DNA from: Halomonas sp. 25-S5
Lineage (GTDB): Bacteria > Pseudomonadota > Gammaproteobacteria > Pseudomonadales > Halomonadaceae
DNA: 64,000 bases
Assembly: GCF_029889845.1 (NCBI RefSeq)
Contig: NZ_JARANV010000003.1
Coordinates: 62,001-126,000, forward strand
Reading direction: 5' to 3'
Shown here: piece by piece, positions 54,139-64,000 of the stretch
Numbering within the stretch: position 1 is the stretch's first letter
Layout of the letters: the number at the start of each line of letters is the position of its first letter
Notes under the pieces: model-generated
What the model was told of the DNA's origin: nothing
The model's database searches: none
What the model saw: only the letters and a program-made list of their open reading frames with translations
Program-made: the position numbers and the translations under genes

Positions 54139-54342
54139 GAGGGGTCTGCCCGATGGGTAGTGAACATTCCGATGGCGCAACGCAGGTCGCACACCCGAGA
54201 TACACGAAAGCCTGCCGGAGGCAGGCTGGATAACGCGTGCAGGCTGGCGGCATTCGATACGTCAGCGTGGAGGGTCGCAGCGCAGATGGCAGTGGTGATG
54301 CTCATGCGGGCTCCGGGATGCACTGGCACGCTGGGGTGCCGG
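54139..54342 (-). other. rnpA-yidC gap with hairpin and no yidD gene
   Basis: The usual neighbour yidD (about 70-85 codons, with a C-x-x-x-P-T-C-S motif) is not readable in any minus-strand frame of these 204 bp. A perfect hairpin, AGCCTGCC and GGCAGGCT with a 3-nt loop (54209-54227), followed by TTTCG on the minus strand, may partly end the rnpA transcript before yidC. Confidence 0.6.
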
Positions 54343-54759
54343 TCATCGTTCGCGACCCGCGTCACCGCTCTCCTGGATGAGCAAGTCCTTCCCGTGGGAC
54401 GACTTGCGCGCCTCTCGCTCCAGGCGACGCCACATCCCGTGGAGCTGGCGATGCACAGTGGCATTGTCCAGTTCATGGACTCCTCGTCTTGCCAGCACCA
54501 CGATATCCACCGAGGGCAGGCGATGCTGCTGAAGCCGGATGGAGTCACGCACGATGCGCTTGAGGCGGTTTCGGTCGACGGCTCTGCGGACGTTCTTCTT
54601 GCTGAAGATCAAACCGAGTCGCGGATGACCTCGCTCATTGGGAGAGGCCAGGGCCATCAGCCCCTTGCCGTGGACCTTGAATGCAGCCGTTTCGAAGACA
54701 CGTCGATAATCCCCGGCTGTCAGCAGTCGCAACTGCTGGGGATAGCCCTGAGTGGACAC
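54343..54759 (-). CDS. rnpA: Ribonuclease P protein component RnpA
   Basis: Protein subunit (138 residues) of RNase P, which makes tRNA 5' ends. The R-N-R-L-K-R-I-V-R motif, preceded by S-K-K-N-V-R-R-A-V-D, is the RNA-binding signature. It lies 13 bp after rpmH. Confidence 0.95.
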   Translation of the reverse strand: MSTQGYPQQLRLLTAGDYRRVFETAAFKVHGKGLMALASPNERGHPRLGLIFSKKNVRRAVDRNRLKRIVRDSIRLQQHRLPSVDIVVLARRGVHELDNATVHRQLHGMWRRLEREARKSSHGKDLLIQESGDAGRER

Positions 54760-54772
54760 GCGAGGGCCGCGG

Positions 54773-54907
54773 TCAGGCGCTCAGACGCTTGCGGCCCTTG
54801 GCACGGCGACGGGCCAGTACGGCACGACCATTCTTGGTGGCCATGCGCGCACGGAAGCCATGCACGCGCTTGCGCTTGAGGACGCTGGGCTGAAAAGTAC
54901 GTTTCAT
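54773..54907 (-). CDS. rpmH: 50S ribosomal protein L34 RpmH
   Basis: A 44-residue very basic protein beginning [14 protein letters not shown] and ending [10 protein letters not shown], with [11 protein letters not shown] in the centre: unmistakable L34. It leads the rpmH-rnpA transcript, divergent from dnaA. Confidence 0.98.
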   Translation of the reverse strand: MKRTFQPSVLKRKRVHGFRARMATKNGRAVLARRRAKGRKRLSA

Positions 54908-55450
54908 AACTCGTTATTCCCACGTGGTTTTCGGTACGAATCGATCATTCGGAGGCATCCGGATGCCGCTGGCGGCTCCGGGGGTATTCGGTTCAAGACC
55001 GGAAATTGTAGTGATTTCAGCCTCGGGGTGCAATTCTTCCGTGCGTCTCGACAGAGCTATCGCAGATAGCAGCACTGCTCGGGGCCGATCCGTCGGCAGG
55101 ATGTGGTGCCTGGCTGTCCGGTCGTTGAGGCCCCAGGCGATCATCGCCGGGGATCTGGCCCTGTTATCACTATTGGGGATATGTATTGTGAGTAATCCTT
55201 TATAGTCTATTAATATCAATATTTTGCTGATAATGTTTTGCTGTGGACAAGGTGGGGATGCCGCGGGGACGGCCTGTCCCGGCCGTCGGCCGGGCAGGCC
55301 GAATTCGTGGGTTCCGACATCGGCAGCACGCGGTTTCTCGGTGGGTTGCAGAGGGTTTTCCACAGATCACGTCACGGCGAGGGGCGTGTGGATAACCCGC
55401 CGCCTGGGCGATACAATAGGCGGTCGTTTTCAATGCAATGGTGAGGTCGC
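54908..55450. other. rpmH-dnaA intergenic region: candidate oriC
   Basis: This 543-bp gap has no gene. A strongly AT-rich stretch at about 55186-55240 is followed by DnaA-box-like sites at 55242-55250 (TGTGGACAA), 55356-55364 (TTTTCCACA) and a perfect TGTGGATAA at 55387-55395. A very stable hairpin with one bulge lies at 55270-55301. Genes diverge on both sides (rpmH minus, dnaA plus), as at the Pseudomonas origin. The rpmH promoter must also lie here. Confidence 0.65.
55387..55417 (+). promoter_or_regulatory. dnaA promoter overlapped by a DnaA box
   Basis: TACAAT at 55412-55417 is a good -10; 17 bp upstream TGGATA (55389-55394) is a fair -35 and lies wholly inside the perfect DnaA box TGTGGATAA. 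This predicts repression of dnaA by its own product. Confidence 0.6.
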
Positions 55451-56914
55451 GTGTCACTGGCTCTTTGGCAACAATGTCTGGATACCCTGCAGGCCGAACT
55501 GAGTTCTCAGCAGTTCAATACCTGGATCCGTCCGCTTCAGGCGGAGGAAGGGGAGTCCAACCAGTTGCGCCTGCTGGCGCCGAATCGCTTCGTGCGTGAC
55601 TGGGTCAGCGACAAGTATGCCAAGCGGATCAGCGAGCTGATGCGCGAGCTCTCGCCCGCCAAGCCGCCGAAGGTGGTGCTGACCGTCGGCAGTCGCCGCG
55701 CGGCGCCGAACCCTCAGCCTCGTGAGCTGGGCAATCCCGTCTCGGCGGCTCGTGTCCCCGTCGCCCCGGCGGTTCAAGTGACGCCGCGGGGGGATGTGGG
55801 GGACGAGCGCGAGATCGATCAGCTGCGCGAGGAAAGAAGCGGCCAGCGACGTGGCGGCGAGCGCCAGGTGCAGGTGGAAGGGAGCCTCAAGCACAATAGT
55901 GGCCTCAATCCCAATTTCACCTTCGAGACCTTCGTCGAGGGCAAGTCCAACCAGCTGGCCAGGGCCGCCTCCCGTCAGGTGTCCGAAAATCCCGGCGGCG
56001 CCTACAATCCGTTGTTCCTCTATGGGGGGGTCGGCCTCGGCAAGACCCACCTGATGCATGCCGTGGGCAACGCCCTGGCGACGCGACGCCAGAATGCGCA
56101 AGTGATCTACCTGCATTCCGAGCGCTTCGTGGCCGACATGGTCAAGGCGCTTCAGCTCAACGCCATCAACGACTTCAAGCGCTTCTATCGCAGCGTCGAT
56201 GCCCTGCTGATCGATGACATCCAGTTCTTCGCCGGCAAGGAGCGCTCGCAGGAAGAGTTCTTCCACACCTTCAATGCGCTGCTCGAGGGCGGCCAGCAGA
56301 TGATCCTGACATCTGATCGATATCCCAAGGAAATCAGTGGGGTAGAGGAGCGCCTGAAGTCGCGCTTCGGCTGGGGGTTGACGGTGGCCATCGAGCCGCC
56401 GGAGCTGGAGACCCGGGTGGCGATCCTGATGAAAAAGGCCGATCAGGCCAAGGTCGACTTGCCCCACGACGCCGCCTTCTTCATTGCCCAGAAGATCCGC
56501 TCCAACGTGCGTGAGCTGGAGGGTGCCCTGAAGAAAGTGATCGCCGACTCTCACTTCATGGGCAAGACGATCACCCAGGACTTCATCCGCGAATCCCTCA
56601 AGGACCTGCTGGCCCTTCAGGACAAGCAGGTCGGTGTGGACAATATCCAGCGCACCGTGGCCGAGTACTACAAGATCAAACTTGCCGACCTGCTCTCCAA
56701 GCGCCGTTCGCGCTCGGTGGCCCGGCCCCGCCAGGTCGCCATGGCCCTGGCCAAGGAGCTGACCAACCATAGCCTCCCGGAGATCGGAGATGCCTTCGGT
56801 GGCCGCGATCACACCACGGTGCTGCATGCCTGCCGCAAGGTGAAGGCATTGCAGGAGGAGAGCGCGGATATCCGCGAGGACTACAAGAATCTGCTGCGGC
56901 TGTTGACCAGCTGA
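55451..56914 (+). CDS. dnaA: Chromosomal replication initiator DnaA
   Basis: AAA+ initiator (487 residues). Domain I starts [11 protein letters not shown]; a polar linker follows (about 90-150); the AAA+ domain has Walker [14 protein letters not shown] and Walker B L-L-I-D-D-I-Q-F; domain IV carries the DnaA-box contact motif [11 protein letters not shown]. The start is GTG with GAGG five bases before. First gene of dnaA-dnaN-recF-gyrB. Confidence 0.98.
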   Translation: MSLALWQQCLDTLQAELSSQQFNTWIRPLQAEEGESNQLRLLAPNRFVRDWVSDKYAKRISELMRELSPAKPPKVVLTVGSRRAAPNPQPRELGNPVSAARVPVAPAVQVTPRGDVGDEREIDQLREERSGQRRGGERQVQVEGSLKHNSGLNPNFTFETFVEGKSNQLARAASRQVSENPGGAYNPLFLYGGVGLGKTHLMHAVGNALATRRQNAQVIYLHSERFVADMVKALQLNAINDFKRFYRSVDALLIDDIQFFAGKERSQEEFFHTFNALLEGGQQMILTSDRYPKEISGVEERLKSRFGWGLTVAIEPPELETRVAILMKKADQAKVDLPHDAAFFIAQKIRSNVRELEGALKKVIADSHFMGKTITQDFIRESLKDLLALQDKQVGVDNIQRTVAEYYKIKLADLLSKRRSRSVARPRQVAMALAKELTNHSLPEIGDAFGGRDHTTVLHACRKVKALQEESADIREDYKNLLRLLTS

Positions 56915-56974
56915 ACGGAACACCAGCGGTCGGTCGCCGGCCTCAATTCCTCCAGGACAAGTAGTGGAGCCGAC

Positions 56975-58078
56975 ATGAAATTTTCCATCTCCCGAGAAGC
57001 GCTGCTGCGCCCGTTGACGCTGGTTGCCGGCGTGGTGGAGCGACGCCAGACCCTTCCGGTACTCTCCAACGTGCTGATTCAGGTCGACCAGGATCAGGTG
57101 TCCCTTACCGGCACCGATCTCGAGGTAGAGCTGATCGGTCGCACCGCCGCCAGCCTGGTGGAGGAGCCGGGATCGGCGACGGTGCCTGCCCGCAAGCTCA
57201 TGGATATCTGCAAGTCACTGCCGGACCAGTCGGAGATCCAGCTATCCCTCGAGGAGGGCAGGGCGGTACTGCGCAGCGGTCGCTCGCGCTTCACCCTCTC
57301 GACCCTGCCGGTGGCCGAGTTTCCCAATATCGAGGATGACCCGGGCAACGTCGAGCTCAGTCTGCCGCGGGGCACCCTGAAACATCTGATCGATGCGACC
57401 TCCTTCGCCATGGCCCAGCAGGACGTCCGTTATTACCTCAATGGCATGCTGCTCGAGCTGGGCCACAATCTGGTGCGCACCGTGGCCACCGACGGCCATC
57501 GCCTGGCCGTCTGCTCGCGTCCGGCAGAGATCCAGGTGGAGCCCGCCCAGAAGTTGATCGTGCCGCGCAAGGGGGTCCTGGAGCTGGTGCGCCTGCTCGA
57601 TGATGGCGAGGAGCCGGTGAGTCTGACCCTCGGTGCCAGCCATGTGCGGGCCCATACCGGTGACTTCACCTTCACGTCCAAGCTGGTGGATGGCAAGTTC
57701 CCCGACTACGAACGGGTCGTGCCACGCGGTGGTGACAAGGTCATCATCGCCGACCGTGCCGAGCTGCGTCAGGTGCTGTCGCGTACGGCCATCCTCTCCA
57801 ACGAGAAGTACCGCGGCGTGCGCCTGAATCTCGAGGAGGGCAACCTACGGGTGATGGCCAACAACCCCGAGCAGGAGGAGGCCGAGGAGAACGTCGCCAT
57901 CGAGTACAGCGGGCCGGCCATGGAGATCGGCTTCAATGTCGGCTATCTCGTCGACGTGCTCGGCGTGCTGGACGAGGATCGGGTACAGATGACCCTGGCC
58001 GACCCCAACAGCAGTGCGCTGATGGAAGAACCCGGCGGCGGCGATGCCATGTACGTCGTCATGCCGATGCGTCTTTGA
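56975..58078 (+). CDS. dnaN: DNA polymerase III beta clamp DnaN
   Basis: Sliding clamp (367 residues; E. coli 366). It starts M-K-F-S-I-S-R-E-A-L-L-R-P-L, contains T-D-L-E-V-E-L and Y-L-N-G-M-L-L-E, and ends Y-V-V-M-P-M-R-L, as all clamps do. It is 60 bp after dnaA. Confidence 0.98.
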   Translation: MKFSISREALLRPLTLVAGVVERRQTLPVLSNVLIQVDQDQVSLTGTDLEVELIGRTAASLVEEPGSATVPARKLMDICKSLPDQSEIQLSLEEGRAVLRSGRSRFTLSTLPVAEFPNIEDDPGNVELSLPRGTLKHLIDATSFAMAQQDVRYYLNGMLLELGHNLVRTVATDGHRLAVCSRPAEIQVEPAQKLIVPRKGVLELVRLLDDGEEPVSLTLGASHVRAHTGDFTFTSKLVDGKFPDYERVVPRGGDKVIIADRAELRQVLSRTAILSNEKYRGVRLNLEEGNLRVMANNPEQEEAEENVAIEYSGPAMEIGFNVGYLVDVLGVLDEDRVQMTLADPNSSALMEEPGGGDAMYVVMPMRL

Positions 58079-58136
58079 GGCGCCGGCTGGTGGTGCCCGT
58101 GCCGGGTGCCACCACCGCCATAGTCGATCCTGCCTG

Positions 58137-59252
58137 ATGCCTCTCGAACGCCTCGCCTTCCACGGCCTGCGCAACCTGCAGGCCGTGGACATGACCCCGG
58201 GCCCACGCATCAATCTGTTCACCGGGGCCAACGGCAGCGGCAAGACCAGCCTGCTGGAAGGGATTCATGTCCTCGGCATGGGGCGTTCCTTTCGCGCCCG
58301 CCAGCTGCGTCATGCCGTCACTCACGATGCCGACGCCATGACGTTGCATGGCCGCCTGGCCGGCGATCCGGCGGTGACCATCGGCATACGCCGGCATCGC
58401 GAGGGTGGCGAGCGGGAGATGCGCCTGGCGGGTGAGCGTCTGGAACGCGTCTCGCGCCTGGTGGAGACCCTGCCGCTGCAGCTGATCAATCCCGATGCCT
58501 TCCGTCTCCTGGAGGGGCCGCCGGTCGGCCGCCGCGAGTTTCTCGACTGGGGCGTGTTTCACGTGAAACATGACTTCCTCGATGTCTGGCGACGCTTTCG
58601 GCGCGCGCTGAAACATCGGAATGCCCTTCTCAGGCATGGTAGAATGACAGATGCTTCCCTGGATGCCTGGGAACAGGAGCTGGTGCACTGGAGCGACCGC
58701 TTGGACGGCATGCGTCGCGAATGGGTCGGGATGTTCCTGCCGGTGTTCGAGGACACGCTGGCCGAGCTGGTCGCGCTACCCGGGCTGACGCTGCGCTATT
58801 CGCGCGGCTGGGACCGCAAGCGTGAGCTCGCGGACATCCTTGGCCACGGACGCGACACCGATCGTCATATGGGCTTTACCCAGCAGGGGCCGCAGCGAGC
58901 AGAGCTGGGTATCCGTCTCGGCAAGCGTCCGGCGGTGGAAGTGCTCTCCCGCGGTCAGCAGAAGCTGGTGGTGAGTGCCCTGAAGCTGGCCCAGGGGCGC
59001 CTGCTCGAGCAGGTCACCGGCCGCACCTGCATCTACCTGATCGACGACCTGCCTGCCGAGCTGGACCTCGAGCATCGCCGAGTATTCTGCGGCTGGCTGG
59101 AGCGCATGCGCTGCCAGGTGTTCATCACCAGCGTCGACCCCGATGCCTTGGCGGGCCTCTGGCAGCCGGACACCCAGGTGGCGATGTTCCACGTGAAACA
59201 TTCCGAATCGGGGCAGGGACAGCTGCTGCCAATGGACAGACAGACTTCATGA
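58137..59252 (+). CDS. recF: DNA replication and repair protein RecF
   Basis: SMC-like ATPase (371 residues) that helps load RecA at gaps. Walker A is G-A-N-G-S-G-K-T-S-L-L-E-G, the signature L-S-R-G-Q-Q-K-L-V and Walker B Y-L-I-D-D-L-P-A-E-L. Two parS sites lie inside the frame, each read as F-H-V-K-H: one at 58555-58570 within the protein, the other at 59185-59200 near the C terminus. The upstream frame is open into dnaN; the ATG at 58137 gives the known N terminus. Confidence 0.95.
   Translation: MPLERLAFHGLRNLQAVDMTPGPRINLFTGANGSGKTSLLEGIHVLGMGRSFRARQLRHAVTHDADAMTLHGRLAGDPAVTIGIRRHREGGEREMRLAGERLERVSRLVETLPLQLINPDAFRLLEGPPVGRREFLDWGVFHVKHDFLDVWRRFRRALKHRNALLRHGRMTDASLDAWEQELVHWSDRLDGMRREWVGMFLPVFEDTLAELVALPGLTLRYSRGWDRKRELADILGHGRDTDRHMGFTQQGPQRAELGIRLGKRPAVEVLSRGQQKLVVSALKLAQGRLLEQVTGRTCIYLIDDLPAELDLEHRRVFCGWLERMRCQVFITSVDPDALAGLWQPDTQVAMFHVKHSESGQGQLLPMDRQTS
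58555..58570. promoter_or_regulatory. parS site 1 (inside recF)
   Basis: TGTTTCACGTGAAACA, a perfect 16-bp palindrome identical to a known ParB-binding parS variant. It is within the recF coding sequence and is translated as part of V-F-H-V-K-H-D. Confidence 0.93.
59185..59200. promoter_or_regulatory. parS site 2 (3' end of recF)
   Basis: TGTTCCACGTGAAACA, one mismatched pair from a perfect palindrome and a standard parS variant. It is read as M-F-H-V-K-H in the RecF tail. Confidence 0.92.
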
Positions 59253-59260
59253 CGGAGTAG

Positions 59261-61684
<2,424 letters not shown>

Positions 61685-61698
61685 TATCCGAGGCAACA

Positions 61699-61714
61699 TG
61701 TTCCACGTGAAACA
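61699..61714. promoter_or_regulatory. parS site 3 (after gyrB)
   Basis: TGTTCCACGTGAAACA, 14 bp after the gyrB stop, same variant as site 2. Confidence 0.92.
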
Positions 61715-61739
61715 TCACACCGCCTGAGTGCAACACAAC

Positions 61740-61770
61740 GACAAGGCCGGCCATGAGGGCCGGCCTTGTC
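61740..61770. terminator. Bidirectional terminator between gyrB and gmhB
   Basis: GACAAGGCCGGCC and GGCCGGCCTTGTC form a perfect 13-bp stem with a 5-nt loop between the two convergent genes. Confidence 0.8.
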
Positions 61771-61774
61771 GCAT

Positions 61775-62371
61775 TCAGCGTGCTGTCTTCCTGGCTGGAC
61801 GGTTTTGCTCGTCGCTGTCTCCCCGGGCCAGAAGCCAATCCACGAAGGCGGCCAGGTCATCGAAGACCATCGCGCCGTCGAGCCCTTCCCCCTTTTCCTC
61901 CGTCCGGCGCCCCTTGCCGGTTCGGACCAGTACCGGCCGGCAACCCAATGGCTCGCCGGCCTGCAGGTCGCGCAGGCTATCGCCGACCATCCAGCTGCCG
62001 CTAAGATCCTCCATCGATAATGCCTCCCGGACTTCTTCCAGCAGGCCAGGCAAGGGTTTGCGGCACCCACAGCCGTCATCCGGCCCATGAGGACAGTGGG
62101 CGATATGGGCAATCTCCCCGCCGGCCTCGCGAACCAGTTCGCGGAGCCGGTCATGGATGGCCTCTAGCATCTCCACGTCATAGTAGCCGCGGGCAATGCC
62201 GGACTGGTTGGTAGCGACGGCCACCGTCCATCCGGCACGGCTGAGCCTGGCGATGGCCTCGATGGCGGCAGGGTAGGGGATCCATTCCTCCAGGGACTTC
62301 ACGTACTCGTCGGAGTCCTGGTTGATGACGCCATCGCGGTCGAGGATCACGAGCCGGTCGGCTGCGGGCAT
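61775..62371 (-). CDS. gmhB: D-glycero-beta-D-manno-heptose 1,7-bisphosphate 7-phosphatase GmhB
   Basis: HAD-family phosphatase (198 residues) of LPS heptose synthesis. L-D-R-D-G-V-I-N-Q-D-S-D is the catalytic motif, A-T-N-Q-S-G-I-A-R-G-Y is typical, and the Zn site has C-P-H and C-G-C-R-K-P. It is convergent with gyrB and lies before glyS on the minus strand, a common arrangement. Confidence 0.95.
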   Translation of the reverse strand: MPAADRLVILDRDGVINQDSDEYVKSLEEWIPYPAAIEAIARLSRAGWTVAVATNQSGIARGYYDVEMLEAIHDRLRELVREAGGEIAHIAHCPHGPDDGCGCRKPLPGLLEEVREALSMEDLSGSWMVGDSLRDLQAGEPLGCRPVLVRTGKGRRTEEKGEGLDGAMVFDDLAAFVDWLLARGDSDEQNRPARKTAR

Positions 62372-62411
62372 GGTGGCAGTTTCCTAGGGTGGATTGTCTT
62401 TGCAGCAGGAG

Positions 62412-62427
62412 TGTTTCACGTGGAACA
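62412..62427. promoter_or_regulatory. parS site 4 (between glyS and gmhB)
   Basis: TGTTTCACGTGGAACA, the mirror form of sites 2 and 3, just left of the 8-bp tandem array. Confidence 0.92.
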
Positions 62428-62433
62428 TCGTCT

Positions 62434-62497
62434 GCCAAGAGGCCAAGAGGCCAAGAGGCCAAGAGGCCAAGAGGCCAAGAGGCCAAGAGGCCAAGAG
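62434..62497. repeat. 8-bp tandem repeat array, eight units
   Basis: Eight exact, uninterrupted copies of GCCAAGAG fill 64 bp. CATCGTCTGC flanks the array as a direct repeat (62426-62435 and 62505-62514). The array lies between parS sites 4 and 5, in the glyS-gmhB gap. Such arrays vary in copy number by slippage. Confidence 0.95.
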
Positions 62498-62542
62498 GGC
62501 AGAGCATCGTCTGCTTGAGCCAGCCCCTAGCTCCGTCTTGGG

Positions 62543-62558
62543 TGTTTCACGTGAAACA
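62543..62558. promoter_or_regulatory. parS site 5 (after glyS)
   Basis: TGTTTCACGTGAAACA, perfect palindrome identical to site 1, 65 bp past the glyS stop. The 252-bp gmhB-glyS gap holds this site, site 4 and the tandem array, and no gene. Confidence 0.93.
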
Positions 62559-62623
62559 GCGCCATCCGGCCATGAAAAAGGCCGGCGATTGCTCGCCGGC
62601 CTCGGTGTCACCTGGAGCTCTTG

Positions 62624-64000
62624 TTACTGCTGGAGCAGGGCGATATCCGCCACCTCCAGGAAGAGGGCCTGGAGGCCGGCGAGCAGGGCCAGGCGGTTGC
62701 GGCGCACGGCAGGCTCCTCGGCCATGACCATGACCTGGTCGAAGAAGGTGTCCACCGGCTCCCGCAGGCCAGCCAGGGAGTCCAGTGCCTCGCTGTAGCG
62801 AGCCTCGGCGAAGAGTGGCATCACCGCCTGACGATGCGACGCCAGGGCGTCGTAGAGGGCCTTCTCGGCGGTCTCCTGGAGCAGGCCGGCTTCGACCTCG
62901 GTGGTGCCGTCGTGCTGCTGCTTGGTGAGGATGTTGGAGACCCGCTTGTTGGCGGCGGCCAGGGCCGCGGCCTCCTCGCGGCGAGAGAAGCCCTGGACGG
63001 CGCGCAGGCGACGCGCGAAGTCGAGGGGCTGGGTCACCGGACGGGCACGCACGGCGAGGTAGACCTCGGTATCGATACCCTCGTCGCGTGCCCAGGCGCG
63101 GAAGCGGTCGAGCATGTAGGTGAGCACTTCGTCCACTAGCCCCTCGGCGTAGGGCAGTTCCTGGTGCTGCGCCGCGGCAAGCTCCAGCAACTCCCGCAGG
63201 TCGAGGGCCAGCTTGCCCTTGACCAGGATGTTGATCACGCCGATGGCGGCGCGACGCAGGGCGAAGGGGTCCTTGGTACCGCTGGGGCGCTGGCCGATAC
63301 CGAAGATGCCGGTCAGGGTATCAAGACGATCGGCCAGCGCCAGGGCCAGGCCGGTGCGGGTCCGGGGGATCGCATCGCTGGCGAAGCGGGGCAGGTACTG
63401 CTCTTCGAGGGCCTGGGCCACCTCGGTGGCCTCCCCGTCGTTGACCGCATAGTAGTGGCCCATGATGCCCTGGAGCTCAGGAAATTCGAGGACCATCTCG
63501 GTGACCAGATCGCACTTTCCGAGCTCCGCAGCGCGTCGTGCCTTGGCTACGTCACCGTCGATGCGACCGGCGATGAAGGCCGCAACGGCGGCGCTGCGAT
63601 GCGCCTTGTCGGCCAGAGTGCCGAGCCGCTTCTGGAAGACCACGCCGGCCAGCTCCGGGGCCCGGTCCGCCAGCGGGCGGCGGCGATCGGTGTCGTAGAA
63701 GAAGGCGGCATCGGCCAGGCGCGGACGGATCACCTTCTCGTTGCCCTGAATGACCTGCTCCGGCTGGTGGCTGTCGATGTTGGCGATGGTGATGAACAGT
63801 GGCTTGAGGCAACCCTCGTGGTCGAGCAGGTGGAAGTATTTCTGGTTGGCCTTCATGGATGAGATCAGGCATTCGGCGGGCACCTCGAGGAAGCGCTCGT
63901 CGAAGCTGCCGGTCAGCGCCACGGGCCACTCCACCAGGCCGCTGACCTCGACGAGAAGTGCCTCGTCGATCACGGCCGTGGCGTCCTGGACCTCGGCCTC
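62624..64000 (-). CDS. glyS: Glycine-tRNA ligase beta subunit GlyS (partial, 5' end outside window)
   Basis: The last 458 codons of a protein of about 690 residues; the frame runs through the window edge at 64000. Recognised by L-T-G-S-F-D-E-R-F-L-E-V-P-A-E, M-K-A-N-Q-K-Y-F, R-L-A-D-A-A-F-F-Y-D-T-D and the C-terminal D-Q-V-M-V-M-A-E-E-P-A-V-R-R-N-R-L-A-L-L, all typical of GlyS. It works with the alpha subunit GlyQ, whose gene should lie beyond the window. Confidence 0.96.
   Translation of the reverse strand, partial: EAEVQDATAVIDEALLVEVSGLVEWPVALTGSFDERFLEVPAECLISSMKANQKYFHLLDHEGCLKPLFITIANIDSHQPEQVIQGNEKVIRPRLADAAFFYDTDRRRPLADRAPELAGVVFQKRLGTLADKAHRSAAVAAFIAGRIDGDVAKARRAAELGKCDLVTEMVLEFPELQGIMGHYYAVNDGEATEVAQALEEQYLPRFASDAIPRTRTGLALALADRLDTLTGIFGIGQRPSGTKDPFALRRAAIGVINILVKGKLALDLRELLELAAAQHQELPYAEGLVDEVLTYMLDRFRAWARDEGIDTEVYLAVRARPVTQPLDFARRLRAVQGFSRREEAAALAAANKRVSNILTKQQHDGTTEVEAGLLQETAEKALYDALASHRQAVMPLFAEARYSEALDSLAGLREPVDTFFDQVMVMAEEPAVRRNRLALLAGLQALFLEVADIALLQQ

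Noticed and set aside
54129..54548. 139-codon minus frame overlapping rnpA, examined as yidD
   Set aside because: It runs through rnpA in another frame and lacks the Cys motif and length of YidD.
62434..62497. CRISPR-like array
   Set aside because: Units are 8 bp with no spacers; it is a simple tandem repeat.

Overview
The window looks like an origin-proximal stretch of a GC-rich gammaproteobacterial chromosome, most likely Halomonas or a close relative in the Halomonadaceae. Reasons: the house-keeping order parA-parB-rsmG-mnmG, mnmE-yidC-rnpA-rpmH, dnaA-dnaN-recF-gyrB and atpIBEFHAGDC; protein sequences of gammaproteobacterial type (HexR, ErpA, HemJ, RlmJ, split glycyl-tRNA synthetase); and a heavily GC-rich third codon position. 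The species assignment is an inference; no database search was possible.

Layout. 0-3 kb: end of ubiC, ubiA, then phoB-phoR behind a Pho box. 3-9.4 kb, minus strand: cysZ and the phosphate uptake operon pstS-pstC-pstA-pstB-phoU, with a three-unit Pho box between pstS and pstC. 9.5-17.2 kb: acyl-CoA thioesterase, an orphan TRAP solute-binding protein, uvrD, hexR, a small acidic protein, an NSS-family Na+ symporter and the broken end of a DUF72 gene. 17.4-24 kb, minus: glmS-glmU, apbE-uppP, mgtE. 24.1-31.2 kb, minus: the complete F1Fo ATP synthase operon. 31.4-35.7 kb, minus: parB, parA, rsmG, mnmG. 35.8-36.1 kb: an AT-rich intergenic region with DnaA boxes. 36.3-50.8 kb: a mixed block (amino-acid ABC transporter, erpA, argC, a CLC protein, hemJ-thiD, hemL, a P-loop kinase-like protein, a VpsT/CsgD-like regulator, rdgB-hemW, an OmpA lipoprotein, rlmJ). 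51-54.9 kb, minus: mnmE, yidC, rnpA, rpmH. 55-61.7 kb, plus: dnaA-dnaN-recF-gyrB, then gmhB and the 3' part of glyS, both on the minus strand and cut by the window end.

How the parts work together. Two regions carry DnaA boxes and AT-rich DNA: one beside mnmG, one between rpmH and dnaA. The gene polarity switch at rpmH/dnaA favours the second as the working origin. Five parS sites (58.5-62.6 kb) lie close to it and are the expected targets of the ParB encoded at 31-32 kb. PhoB-PhoR and the Pst-PhoU system form one phosphate-sensing module with matching Pho boxes. GlmS, GlmU and UppP supply cell-wall precursors.

Most unusual items: a 106-bp intergenic repeat in three gap-free copies whose differences are largely compensatory, indicating a conserved fold; parS sites inside the recF reading frame; an 8-bp tandem array between two parS sites; a predicted c-di-GMP-binding VpsT-like regulator; a CLC protein lacking the internal proton glutamate; a kinase-like protein whose APH-type half has lost its catalytic motif; and the absence of yidD from between rnpA and yidC.
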